A DNA stretch of 34,411 bases, from positions 1 to 34,411 of the forward strand of contig JALEJB010000051.1 in NCBI GenBank assembly GCA_022768825.1, read 5' to 3'. The DNA is from Lachnospiraceae bacterium. GTDB taxonomy: Bacteria > Bacillota > Clostridia > Lachnospirales > Lachnospiraceae. The translations under genes and the position numbers were made by a program. The notes beneath the pieces were generated by a model. The model was not told the origin of the DNA. It saw nothing but the letters and a program-made list of their open reading frames with translations, and did no database searches. Of this stretch, positions 1 to 9,087 are shown piece by piece (position 1 is the stretch's first letter; every line of letters begins with the position of its first letter).

Positions 1-606
1 CTCCCAGTCAGATACGATCGTATTCGGATCGTAATCCGGTTTGGAAACCATTGCAAGAATTTTTCCGGTCTCGGGCTCTATCGCAACTACGGCGCCATCC
101 CGCTGTCCCAATGCATTGTAGGCAACCTCCTGCAGATCACAGTCCAATGTCGTGACCAGCGTATCCCCCTGACTTTTCATACCGGCAATCTCATACGCAA
201 TCTTATTCAGCACAAACGTATGTGAACGAAGCAGTTGGAAGTTAAAGTCCGATTCGATACCGGCTTTTCCGTTTTCGGAAAAGCCGATCACATGAGCATA
301 GGTTCTTCCCTGGGGATACTTTCTCGTCTCATTTCCGTCATCATCTGTAACCGTGGTTGCCAGAACTGTTCCGTCACTTGCAATAATATCTCCCCTGATC
401 ACCCGTTTCGAAAACTCATCAATCCGACTGTTATAAGGATTGTTTATAAAATCCTCGCTTTTTATGATCTGAAAATATGCAAAATATGCGATCATGGCAA
501 GAAAAATTCCTATAAACAGATATGCTACAACCGCAAATTCTTCATTCTTTGTTTTTTTCTTTTCGTTTTTTTCTGATTGTCTCTCCAGTTTCCTCACGAA
601 TCTCAT
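1..606 (-). CDS. Class B penicillin-binding protein / peptidoglycan transpeptidase (PBP2/FtsI-like), N-terminal part, cut by window edge
   Basis: Manual minus-strand translation from ATG at 604-606: MRFVRKLERQSEKNEKKKTKNEEFAVVAYLFIGIFLAMIAYF...IIKSEDFINNPYNSR...VIRGDIIASDGTVLA...RTYAHVIGFSENGKAGIES...LVTTLDCDLQEVAYNALGQRDGAVVAIEPETGKILAMVSKPDYDPN, typical PBP dimerisation-domain motifs. Open to base 1. Downstream of a SEDS gene. Confidence 0.9.
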   Translation of the reverse strand, partial: MRFVRKLERQSEKNEKKKTKNEEFAVVAYLFIGIFLAMIAYFAYFQIIKSEDFINNPYNSRIDEFSKRVIRGDIIASDGTVLATTVTDDDGNETRKYPQGRTYAHVIGFSENGKAGIESDFNFQLLRSHTFVLNKIAYEIAGMKSQGDTLVTTLDCDLQEVAYNALGQRDGAVVAIEPETGKILAMVSKPDYDPNTIVSDWE

Positions 607-1903
607 CCTCTCTCAAAATATAAAGTCCCTGAATGACCGCAAATAGTATAAATGTGCTTAAAAGCGAGCTTCCGCCGTAACTGATGATCGGAAGCGTCAC
701 TCCCGTTGACGGAATGAATTTGATGACTCCGCCAATGGTCAAAAATACCTGAAATCCGTACACCGTTCCAAGACCAAGTGCGATCAGTTTATAGAAGTAT
801 TCACGAATCTGCATCGCAATATTCAAAAACATCAGATAACAGCTGGTACAAACCAGTATCAGACAGATCGCAAACAATCCGCCCATCTCCTCTGCAATTG
901 CTGAAAAAACAAAATCTTCATCCGCAACCGGAATCTTGTTCGGCAGTCCCTGATAAAGTCCCATTCCAAACCAGCCACCGGTTCCTATTGCAAACAGTGA
1001 CTGACAGATCTGATATCCCTGATTGTCGATGACGGACATGGGATCCTTCCATGCCAGAACACGAACACGGACGTGGGAAAATAATTTGTAGGCAACAAGA
1101 CTTGCAAGTACTCCTGATGTCATACCGGCCAGGAGATATCCCACATTTCGTGTGGCGACATACAGCATCACCAGATATGTGATAAAAAAGATCAATGCAC
1201 TTCCCAGATCCTTTGACAACACCAGTATCAAAACATGTATGGCTGCGATCACTGTTGTGATGACGATCTGCTTAAATTCGGTAGAATGATAAAACATCGA
1301 CGCTACAAAAAACACAAACAGGATCTTGATAAATTCCGACGGCTGCAGCGTAACACCAAAAAAGGTAAAGGTCAGCTTCGCGCCATAGCTGGTCTGTCCC
1401 ATAACTGCTACCAGTGCCAGAAGGCCAACCCCGATCACTGCATATAAATACGGCAGACGATGAAGGAAATGAATATGACGGATCAGAAACGGAACCAACA
1501 ATGTGATCACGCTCGCTGCTACCGCTATGTAAAACTGGCGGACTGCCTTTGCTTCATTTAATCTTGTCAGAATAATAAAGCTGATCACAAGAAGCATACA
1601 CAAATGGTTGGTTACAAGAATCGAGGCCTTTCTGTAAAAGATGCGATAGATCAATTGGATCGCTATGATCAAAGTGACCTGCATGAGATAAAAAAACATT
1701 AATTTCAGATCCTGTGTATTTGCAAAGATCACTGCATTTGCATTCAGATGGATCAGAAAAATAAAAAACAGCTGCCGATTCATGATCTTTTTTTGTACTT
1801 CCGATGTTTTTTTTCTTGCCAGTACTGAAAAACTTTCGTAAGTATAACAGGCAAATAAGATGATCATCAGATATTTGGATAATTCCGAAATAATTACTAC
1901 CAT
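542..1903 (-). CDS. FtsW/RodA/SpoVE (SEDS) family cell-cycle protein
   Basis: 453 aa, polytopic; SEDS motifs 'LQPSEFIKI', 'KDLGSALIFFITYLVMLYVA', 'VADEDFVFSAIAEEMG', 'STGVTLPIISYGGSSLLSTF'. Confidence 0.93.
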   Translation of the reverse strand: MVVIISELSKYLMIILFACYTYESFSVLARKKTSEVQKKIMNRQLFFIFLIHLNANAVIFANTQDLKLMFFYLMQVTLIIAIQLIYRIFYRKASILVTNHLCMLLVISFIILTRLNEAKAVRQFYIAVAASVITLLVPFLIRHIHFLHRLPYLYAVIGVGLLALVAVMGQTSYGAKLTFTFFGVTLQPSEFIKILFVFFVASMFYHSTEFKQIVITTVIAAIHVLILVLSKDLGSALIFFITYLVMLYVATRNVGYLLAGMTSGVLASLVAYKLFSHVRVRVLAWKDPMSVIDNQGYQICQSLFAIGTGGWFGMGLYQGLPNKIPVADEDFVFSAIAEEMGGLFAICLILVCTSCYLMFLNIAMQIREYFYKLIALGLGTVYGFQVFLTIGGVIKFIPSTGVTLPIISYGGSSLLSTFILFAVIQGLYILREDEIREETGETIRKKRKEKNKE

Positions 1904-1910
1904 ACAACTC

Positions 1911-4088
1911 CTATTCTACACCGCGTTTCAGATGTCCCTTCGTAATCTCGATCTCCCAGTTCATCGGCAGTCCTTCGATTGCCCGTTCATAATTGGCAAA
2001 GACCGCTTGTACTTCCCGTTCTTCTTCGATCGAAAAACTGATCCGCAATCGCTCCGGGCGAAGCTTATCACAGATCTGATCTAATTCGTCAAATAATACG
2101 GTAGGGCTCGCATTGTACAAAATATTATAACATTCACTGCAATAATTTTTCATCGTCAGTGATTTTCCATAGCGATCCAGTAAATGCAATGCCTTTCTTG
2201 TATGATCGCAGACATCCATATTTTTGTTCAGGCATAATGCGCTCACCATATAAGGTGTATAACCGTAAATGACCATTTCACTGTTTTCATTGCTGTGATG
2301 AGACAGCTCCTTCGCATTCAACTCCAACGGCAGTGTCAGTTTATCATACCCCATGTCCGAAAAAGCTCGAACACTGTCATTGGAAAATGAATAAATTGAT
2401 GCATCCAGTCGAATTTTTGCAGGATTAACATTCATTTTTCTTAAAAATCCCAGAGAATCATAGGTTTTGACATAAAAACCATCCAGCATTCCGGAATCAA
2501 AAAGACTTTTAAGAAACGCCCAATGATTTTTCAGTATTTTTACCCGATATTGACGTAACACTGACGGAAGCTGCAAATATACGTTCTTGTTGCATTCCTT
2601 TGCCTGCCGGATCTGTTCTGTCAATTCTTTTTCGATTGCATCATCGTCAAATTCATGACAGTTGAGGATGATGTCAGAGACATATTCTTTGGCACAGGCA
2701 ATCCTTAACTGCGCCAGTGTTTCAACGCTGACAGCAATCTCACTTCGGTCGGTTGCACATGCTCTGCGGTCAGGTTCAGTTATGGGATGATCATATGCCT
2801 GCGCGGTTCTATGATCACTGCTTAAAATTTCCTGTCTGATCTTTTCCAGACTTTCTCTTCTCAGTGCTTTTAAAAACTGGTTCGGAACAAAGCAATTCTC
2901 ATCCATCTGAAGTTCCAGCCGTTCAAAGGTAAATGCTGTTTCTCCGGTCTGTCCGAGAACCTGAAGCACCTTCTCCTTTTCCAATGGAGCTTTCCTGGCA
3001 GTCTGAACCTCACCTGCCACAACCGACACCTCAATACCCGTCTGAGGATCCTTTACCACGATCCGTGCCGGTTCATGGATCATGAGACGGCATATCCCTT
3101 CCAGCTTTCTTTTTTCCTGTACCGGAAGTTCTTCATCCAGCTTTGCCGATTCATGGGCCGGGGTGTTCAGGCTCATCATTGCTTTTCCGGTATTCCCCTG
3201 AAGATAGCCGCTTGTAAATCCGCTTCGATTGCCCAGATCAAGCAGCTTCTTCGCATCCTTTTGATCAACCGCATAAGGTTCATCGGAAAGCTCCAGTAAA
3301 TCCAAATATTTCCGGTAGATCGAGACAACACCGGCGGCATATGCAGTCTGCTTCATACGTCCTTCAATCTTAAGGGATGCCACACCGGCTTCCTTCATTG
3401 CCGGCAGGAAATCAATGCCGCACAGATCCTTCGGACTGAGAGGATACAATTCTCCTGTGGACTTTTGTTCCTGTAATTGATAGGACAGTCTGCAAGGTCC
3501 TGCACATCTTCCCCGGTTTCCGCTGCGCCCTCCCAGCATACTGCTGAACAGGCACTGTCCCGAATAACAATAACATAATGCTCCATGCACAAATGCTTCC
3601 AGTTCCACATCAACTGCCCGATGAATCTGCGCGATCTCTGATACCGACAATTCTCTTGATAAGACAACGCGATCCGCCCCTGCCTCCTCCCAGAATTTTG
3701 CACCCATCTCACTTGCGATCGTCATCTGTGTGCTGGCGTGCAATTCCACATCCGGGAAATATTTTTTCAAAAACGAAAACACCCCCATATCCTGAACGAT
3801 CACGGCGTCGATTCCCCGTTCATAATAAGGCAGAAAATAATCGTATAACTGCTGTTCGATCTCTTTATTTTTCAGCAGTGTGTTGATCGTCAGATGCAGC
3901 TTGCGGTCGTAGAGATGTACATAGTCGATGGCATCTAACAATTCTTCCTGTGTGAAATTTTTCGCATAAGCTCTCGCTCCAAACATACCGCCACCCACAT
4001 AGACAGCATCTGCGCCTGCGGCAATGACTGCCTTTAGCGTATCAAAGCTTCCTGCAGGAGCAAGTAACTCCATTCGTTGATGATCCAT
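1911..4088 (-). CDS. U32 family peptidase (collagenase-like, with C-terminal DUF3656-type region)
   Basis: 725 aa; 'MELLAPAGSFDTLKAVIAAGADAVYVGG', 'ELHASTQMTI', 'FVHGALCYCYSGQCLFSSMLGGRSGNRGRCAGPCRLSYQL' signature. Confidence 0.93.
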   Translation of the reverse strand: MDHQRMELLAPAGSFDTLKAVIAAGADAVYVGGGMFGARAYAKNFTQEELLDAIDYVHLYDRKLHLTINTLLKNKEIEQQLYDYFLPYYERGIDAVIVQDMGVFSFLKKYFPDVELHASTQMTIASEMGAKFWEEAGADRVVLSRELSVSEIAQIHRAVDVELEAFVHGALCYCYSGQCLFSSMLGGRSGNRGRCAGPCRLSYQLQEQKSTGELYPLSPKDLCGIDFLPAMKEAGVASLKIEGRMKQTAYAAGVVSIYRKYLDLLELSDEPYAVDQKDAKKLLDLGNRSGFTSGYLQGNTGKAMMSLNTPAHESAKLDEELPVQEKRKLEGICRLMIHEPARIVVKDPQTGIEVSVVAGEVQTARKAPLEKEKVLQVLGQTGETAFTFERLELQMDENCFVPNQFLKALRRESLEKIRQEILSSDHRTAQAYDHPITEPDRRACATDRSEIAVSVETLAQLRIACAKEYVSDIILNCHEFDDDAIEKELTEQIRQAKECNKNVYLQLPSVLRQYRVKILKNHWAFLKSLFDSGMLDGFYVKTYDSLGFLRKMNVNPAKIRLDASIYSFSNDSVRAFSDMGYDKLTLPLELNAKELSHHSNENSEMVIYGYTPYMVSALCLNKNMDVCDHTRKALHLLDRYGKSLTMKNYCSECYNILYNASPTVLFDELDQICDKLRPERLRISFSIEEEREVQAVFANYERAIEGLPMNWEIEITKGHLKRGVE

Positions 4089-4143
4089 TTCAAAATCCTT
4101 TCATGATGTAAAAAAGAATGCGCTTGCGCATCCTTGCGGAGCA

Positions 4144-4182
4144 TTTAATCGTATAGGAGACGAAGTTTCCTATACGATTAAA
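4144..4182. repeat. Long inverted repeat / stem-loop (15-bp perfect arms) in zapA-U32 intergenic region
   Basis: TTTAATCGTATAGGA (4144-4158) and its exact reverse complement TCCTATACGATTAAA (4168-4182). Confidence 0.85.
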
Positions 4183-4200
4183 AAGGGGCGAAAACGCCCC
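4180..4200 (-). terminator. Rho-independent terminator downstream of zapA
   Basis: Minus-strand GGGGCG-TTTT-CGCCCC followed by TTTTT, 3 nt after the zapA stop. Confidence 0.85.
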
Positions 4201-4203
4201 GTC

Positions 4204-4779
4204 TTAACGTACTTTATATTTATCGAAGCTTGCATTTATTTTCTGAGGATTGGAATTTTTCGCATTTTTATTCTGCGGTTTTTCCGTTTTTTTCTCATCA
4301 GCCGAAGCTTTCGCTGCCTCTGACGTTGAACCTAACAAAGCGTCTTCCAGAGCCGCCTGAAGCTGCTGTTTTCCTGCAAGCAGTTCCCGTTTTTCTTTCT
4401 CAAGCTTTTCAATCTGAGTCTGAAAATCACTGTTCTGTGCCTTGAGAAGCTCCACCTTGGAAGCATTGTCATCTGCTTTCATCTGAACTTCAACCAGCTT
4501 GTGCTTTAACTCAAAGATTTCTTTTTCCAGATCAGAAAATTTCCCACCGGAGATTTCAGCCTGCTCCTTTGCCTTAAAGTAATCATCTGCAAGATTCAGC
4601 TGAAGCATCAGATTTTTCATATCCTGCGGGATCCGTTTATAGGACTCCTGCTGATTCATCTCAGTAATCTTTTGATTGATATATGCTGCAACCATTTGCA
4701 GATAATCTTCCTGTTCAAAACCGCTCAGATTATATTCCTTCTTGTCAATTACAACGACGGTACTTGCTTTTGTAGACAT
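4204..4779 (-). CDS. zapA: Cell division protein ZapA-like with coiled-coil C-terminal extension
   Basis: 191 aa; N-terminus 'STVVVIDKKEYNLSGFEQEDYLQMVAAYINQKITEMNQ...MLQLNLADDYFKAKEQ' matches ZapA pattern; long coiled coil after. Confidence 0.85.
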   Translation of the reverse strand: MSTKASTVVVIDKKEYNLSGFEQEDYLQMVAAYINQKITEMNQQESYKRIPQDMKNLMLQLNLADDYFKAKEQAEISGGKFSDLEKEIFELKHKLVEVQMKADDNASKVELLKAQNSDFQTQIEKLEKEKRELLAGKQQLQAALEDALLGSTSEAAKASADEKKTEKPQNKNAKNSNPQKINASFDKYKVR

Positions 4780-4803
4780 GATTTTTTCTCCTTTTTTGTA
4801 ATT

Positions 4804-5805
4804 CTAACCCTGATGTTCCAGTCCAAAATGATGATAACAATAATCTGTGACCACGCGGCCTTTCGGTGTCCGGTTAATAAAACCGTTCATCACCAGATAC
4901 GGTTCATAGACATCTTCGATCGTTCCCGCATCCTCGCCGATGGCTGCGGCAAGCGTATCCAATCCCACCGGACCGCCGGAAAATTTTTGCATGATCGTAA
5001 GAAGCATCTTACGGTCACTGTTATCCAGACCCATTTTATCCACTTCAAGTAGATCCAGCGCAAAGCTCGCAACCTCTCCGGTAATCCTGCCATCATACTT
5101 TACTTCGGCAAAATCCCGCACTCGCTTTAGCAATCGGTTTGCAAGTCTTGGCGTTCCACGTGAACGTCTGGCAAGTTCAAATGCACCTTCCTCATCAATT
5201 TCAACCGCAAGCACCTTCGCAGAATTAATGATGATCTGCTTTAATTCATCTACCGTGTAAAACTCTAAATGATGCATGACACCGAATCGATCCCGTAACG
5301 GTGCGGACAAAAGTCCCGCACGTGTCGTCGCTCCAACCAAGGTAAATTTCGGCAGATCCAGACGGATCGACCGGGCAGTTGCTCCTTTTCCGATCATAAT
5401 GTCAATGGCATAATCCTCCATGGCAGGGTACAGCACCTCTTCCACCTGACGATTTAAACGATGGATCTCGTCGACAAACAGCAGATCGCCCTCTGCCAGA
5501 TTGCTCAAAATCGCTGCCATCTCTCCCGGTTTTGCGATGGCGGGACCCGATGTGATCTTGACGTGAACGCCCATCTCATTGGCAATGATTCCAGCCAGGG
5601 TTGTCTTGCCAAGTCCCGGTGGTCCGTAAAACAGCACATGATCCAACGGTTCTCCACGGCCTTTTGCAGCTTCGATATAGACTCTTAAATTTTCTTTTGC
5701 TTTTGCCTGACCAATATAGTCATCCAATCTCAGCGGTCGAAGACTTTTTTCTACTTTTACATCTTCTTCCTGAACCTGAGTGGATATCACCCGGCGATTA
5801 TCCAT
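4804..5805 (-). CDS. ruvB: Holliday junction branch migration DNA helicase RuvB
   Basis: 333 aa; '[58 protein letters not shown]', '[24 protein letters not shown]'. Confidence 0.98.
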   Translation of the reverse strand: MDNRRVISTQVQEEDVKVEKSLRPLRLDDYIGQAKAKENLRVYIEAAKGRGEPLDHVLFYGPPGLGKTTLAGIIANEMGVHVKITSGPAIAKPGEMAAILSNLAEGDLLFVDEIHRLNRQVEEVLYPAMEDYAIDIMIGKGATARSIRLDLPKFTLVGATTRAGLLSAPLRDRFGVMHHLEFYTVDELKQIIINSAKVLAVEIDEEGAFELARRSRGTPRLANRLLKRVRDFAEVKYDGRITGEVASFALDLLEVDKMGLDNSDRKMLLTIMQKFSGGPVGLDTLAAAIGEDAGTIEDVYEPYLVMNGFINRTPKGRVVTDYCYHHFGLEHQG

Positions 5806-5817
5806 GTTCTGCTCCTT

Positions 5818-6429
5818 TTATAAAAATGCCATCTGCTTTAACGCTAACTTCAGGATCGTTTCCACATCATCCTCAGGATGAATGTCAATGCGCGATAACA
5901 CATTTCCCGCTTCACTTGCCGAATATCCAAGGGCTGTAAGTGCCAGCATCGCTTCCTGCCTGACACCCTGCTCCTGAATCGTATTCGGATTTTTGACCAG
6001 TTCTTCTTTCTCGCCAAAGGCATCCTCTAACTTTAACTTATCCTTCAATTCAAGTACCACCCTCTGCGCTGTCTTTGCGCCGATTCCCGGAGCCTTTGAG
6101 ATCGCTTTTGCATCATCTGAGATGACGGCAAAGCGCAGGTCATCCGGCGACAGTACCGATAAAATTGCCAGCGCGCCTTTCGGACCCACACCATTCACTC
6201 CGATCAGCAGCTTGAACACGCGAAGGTCATCTTTTGTCAAAAATCCATAGAGGGCAAATGCATCCTCCTTCACCTGAAAATAGATATACATCTTGATTTC
6301 CGAACCGATATCCGGCAAATACTCAAATGTTTGACCGGAAATATGTACCTCATATCCGATCCCGTGATTTTCAATGATGATCGCATCCTCATCAATATCG
6401 GTTAATGTACCTTTTATATAGCGAATCAT
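5818..6429 (-). CDS. ruvA: Holliday junction branch migration protein RuvA
   Basis: 203 aa; 'MIRYIKGTLTDIDEDAIIIENHGIGYEVHISGQT', 'LIGVNGVGPKGALAILS', 'APGIGAKTAQRVVLELKDK'. Adjacent to ruvB. Confidence 0.98.
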   Translation of the reverse strand: MIRYIKGTLTDIDEDAIIIENHGIGYEVHISGQTFEYLPDIGSEIKMYIYFQVKEDAFALYGFLTKDDLRVFKLLIGVNGVGPKGALAILSVLSPDDLRFAVISDDAKAISKAPGIGAKTAQRVVLELKDKLKLEDAFGEKEELVKNPNTIQEQGVRQEAMLALTALGYSASEAGNVLSRIDIHPEDDVETILKLALKQMAFL

Positions 6430-6944
6430 ACTTCCTCCTTTGGCAGTCGAATCAGCACCTGATATCCGACGATTCCGATCAGAATACCGGTCAGCATACC
6501 GGCAATCAGTAAAACCGGAAAATAGTATAAAATGTGAAAATTTTCCACCATCAAAGCCGCGACAAGAAACTGTCCCAGATTATGGGCAATTCCCCCCGCC
6601 GCACTGACACTGATCAGATGAAATTGGTTTGTCTTTTTTAACAACGCCATGACAACAAAGCTCAATGCCGCCCCTGCCAGACTGTAAATGATACTGTACC
6701 AGTTTCCGAATAAAAATCCCACCAAAAGTACACGAAGAAACGAAATACTTGCGGCGTCCTTTTCGCCACTGTAATACAGGATCCCCACAATCACAACGTT
6801 GGTCAGCCCCAGCTTGATACCGGGGATCCCGATGGGGATCGGAATCATCGCCTCGATATAACTACAGATCAAAGCAACACTCAGTGCCAGTCCCAGATAT
6901 GTTATTTTACGGATCTTCTTTGATGTCTCATTCATCGTTCTCAT
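6426..6944 (-). CDS. Gx transporter family protein / heptaprenyl diphosphate synthase component I-like membrane protein
   Basis: 172 aa; 'YIEAMIPIPIGIPGIKLGLTNVVIVGILYYSGEKDAASISFLRVLLVGFLFGN', 'AAGGIAHNLGQFLVAALMV'. 4-nt overlap with ruvA. Confidence 0.85.
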   Translation of the reverse strand: MRTMNETSKKIRKITYLGLALSVALICSYIEAMIPIPIGIPGIKLGLTNVVIVGILYYSGEKDAASISFLRVLLVGFLFGNWYSIIYSLAGAALSFVVMALLKKTNQFHLISVSAAGGIAHNLGQFLVAALMVENFHILYYFPVLLIAGMLTGILIGIVGYQVLIRLPKEEV

Positions 6945-6946
6945 TT

Positions 6947-7333
6947 TTATGATGCAATCGCATCTAAGCCTTCTGTTTCTTTTCCTGAAATCACTTCTAC
7001 TACAACTTTATGTGGAAGACAGACGATCGTCTGTTTTTGCCTGCTGATCTGTCCCTGCTTCTTACAAAGTCCATCCGGACAGGTGGCAGACTGCATAGAT
7101 GCCTTCCCGTCCTGGATGACAACCGTGTTTGCAACTCCCCCATCGATTGTAATCGGGATGATCTGATCCTCGTTTAACTCGTATATGCCATAAGCCTTCC
7201 CATCGATTGTGATCTTTATTTCACCGCCGCTTTTGGTTGTTGACAAAATCATTCCATAGATAAGCATGCTCAAAATGCTGATCGTCACGAGAAACACAAT
7301 ATCTTTTTTCCCAAATGCCGGACAAATCTTCAT
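6947..7333 (-). CDS. NusG domain II-containing protein (membrane-anchored; not the transcription factor NusG)
   Basis: 128 aa; N-terminal TM segment, then 'ITIDGKAYGIYELNEDQIIPI...NTVVIQDGKASMQSATCPDGLCKKQGQISRQKQTIVCLPHKVVVEV', typical NusG_II pattern with C-x-D-x-x-C. Confidence 0.88.
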   Translation of the reverse strand: MKICPAFGKKDIVFLVTISILSMLIYGMILSTTKSGGEIKITIDGKAYGIYELNEDQIIPITIDGGVANTVVIQDGKASMQSATCPDGLCKKQGQISRQKQTIVCLPHKVVVEVISGKETEGLDAIAS

Positions 7334-8776
7334 CTACACTCTTGCTCCGATATAGTAAAAGCCTTTGCACTCCTCTAATTTTACATCCACAATCTGTCCG
7401 ATCAGCGATGCATCACCTGGGAAATGAACGATCGAATTATTGGATAATCTTCCGCTGACAAGACTTTTATCATGTTCATTTACCTGTTCCACCAGACATT
7501 CGTAAGTTTTTCCTTCCAGTTCCTTTGCTTTTTCTGATGCGATCCGTTGTACCTCCTGTAACAGCTCGTCAAAGTTTGCTTTCACTTCCTCCGGCGGCAC
7601 CTGATTTGGATTGTCCGCCGCCGGTGTGCCGGAGCGTTTGGAATAAATAAACGTAAACGCACTGTCGTAGCGCACCTGACGAACCACATCCAAAGTCTCT
7701 AAGAAATCCTCTCTGGTCTCACCCGGAAAACCTACGATGATATCAGTCGTAATCGCAATATCCGGAATGGCCTCCCGAAGCTTTCTTACGATAGATAAAT
7801 ACCGCTCCTTGTCATAATGACGGTTCATCTCTTTTAAGATGCGGTCACTTCCGGACTGCAACGGCAGATGCATATGCTTGCAGATCTTTTTGGACTGTGC
7901 CATCACTTCAATCAATTCATCCGACAGATCCTTCGGATGGGATGTCATAAAGCGGATACGCTCAAGACCTTCTATCTTTTCGATTTCACGAAGCAGCTGC
8001 GCAAAAGTGATCGGCTGCTCTAAGTTTTTTCCATAGGAATTGACATTCTGACCCAGCAGCATGACTTCTACAACACCATCTGCAACTAATTTTTCAATTT
8101 CACGAATGATATCCTTTGGCTCTCTGCTTCGCTCCCGGCCTCTCACATACGGAACAATACAGTAGCTGCAGAAGTTGTTGCAGCCAAACATGATATTGAC
8201 ACCGGATTTAAAGCTGTATTTCCGGTCGATTGGAAGCTCTTCGACGATCTCTGTCGTATCCTTCCAGATGTCAATGACCATCTCTTTTTGCGTCATTGCC
8301 TGATAAATGAGCTCTGCAAACTTAAAAATATTGTGGGTTCCAAAGATCAGATCCACAAAGCGATAGCTCTCACGAAGCTTTTGTACCACGTGCTCCTCCT
8401 GCATCATGCATCCGCACAGAGCGATCATCATATCCGGATGTTTTTTCTTATAGGTGGACAAGGTACCCAGTCTGCCGTACACCTTATTATTCGCATTCTC
8501 ACGTACCGTACAGGTGTTGTAAATGACGAAATCGGCTTCCTCTGTATCAACCGGCACAAATCCGATCGTGTCTAATATTCCCTTTAATTTTTCAGAGTCT
8601 CTGGCGTTCATCTGACACCCAAAGGTCTCTACATGGAAGGTCAGCGGACGGCCGGCTTTTTTTGATCTTTCTTCTACTAACTTTTTCGCCAGATCCATAA
8701 AGTAAAACTGACGCTGTGGCTCCATCACCGGTGCCTCTGCTTCTATTTGAATTGCTGTCTTATTTGCGGTTTCCAT
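7334..8776 (-). CDS. miaB: tRNA (N6-isopentenyl adenosine(37)-C2)-methylthiotransferase MiaB
   Basis: 480 aa; 'FHVETFGCQMNARDSEKLKG', radical-SAM 'FGCNNFCSYCIVPYVRGRERSR', C-terminal TRAM-like region; RBS AGGAGAG. Confidence 0.96.
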   Translation of the reverse strand: METANKTAIQIEAEAPVMEPQRQFYFMDLAKKLVEERSKKAGRPLTFHVETFGCQMNARDSEKLKGILDTIGFVPVDTEEADFVIYNTCTVRENANNKVYGRLGTLSTYKKKHPDMMIALCGCMMQEEHVVQKLRESYRFVDLIFGTHNIFKFAELIYQAMTQKEMVIDIWKDTTEIVEELPIDRKYSFKSGVNIMFGCNNFCSYCIVPYVRGRERSREPKDIIREIEKLVADGVVEVMLLGQNVNSYGKNLEQPITFAQLLREIEKIEGLERIRFMTSHPKDLSDELIEVMAQSKKICKHMHLPLQSGSDRILKEMNRHYDKERYLSIVRKLREAIPDIAITTDIIVGFPGETREDFLETLDVVRQVRYDSAFTFIYSKRSGTPAADNPNQVPPEEVKANFDELLQEVQRIASEKAKELEGKTYECLVEQVNEHDKSLVSGRLSNNSIVHFPGDASLIGQIVDVKLEECKGFYYIGARV

Positions 8777-8975
8777 ATTTCTCTCCTAAATTTTCGATTG
8801 TTCCGTCTTCTCTTTGCATATCGATATTATTTAACTGACTGCGCACATTCGCACGGATCGCAGCCACATATTCCTTGCGCAGCTTCTGCTGTTCTTCTTT
8901 TTCCTCGGCGGTCAGACCGACGGACTGTGATTTATGATATAACTCATTGATACGATCAATTCTTGTTGCGTCCAT
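8760..8975 (-). CDS. DUF896 domain-containing protein (YnzC-like)
   Basis: 71 aa from ATG at 8973-8975 with GGAGG upstream: 'MDATRIDRINELYHKSQSVGLTAEEKEEQQKLRKEYVAAIRANVRSQLNNI'. Confidence 0.9.
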   Translation of the reverse strand: MDATRIDRINELYHKSQSVGLTAEEKEEQQKLRKEYVAAIRANVRSQLNNIDMQREDGTIENLGEKYGNRK

Positions 8976-9006
8976 AATTTCCTCCATCATAAAGTTCAAT
9001 CTCTTA

Positions 9007-9036
9007 ATTATAACCTGATTTCTATGAAAAATGCAA
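9007..9036 (-). promoter_or_regulatory. Putative sigma-A-type promoter for the DUF896-miaB gene run
   Basis: Minus strand TTGCAT (9031-9036), 18 nt, TATAAT (9007-9012), upstream of the DUF896 start. Confidence 0.5.
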
Positions 9037-9087
9037 CCAAACAAAGTAATACTTGTACATGAATTTTCGATATGTTAAGGTAAAAGC

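Noticed and set aside
6947-7333. Possible transcription antitermination factor NusG
   Set aside because: Only the NusG domain II-type fold is suggested, with a TM anchor and no NGN/KOW arrangement; annotated as a NusG_II protein.
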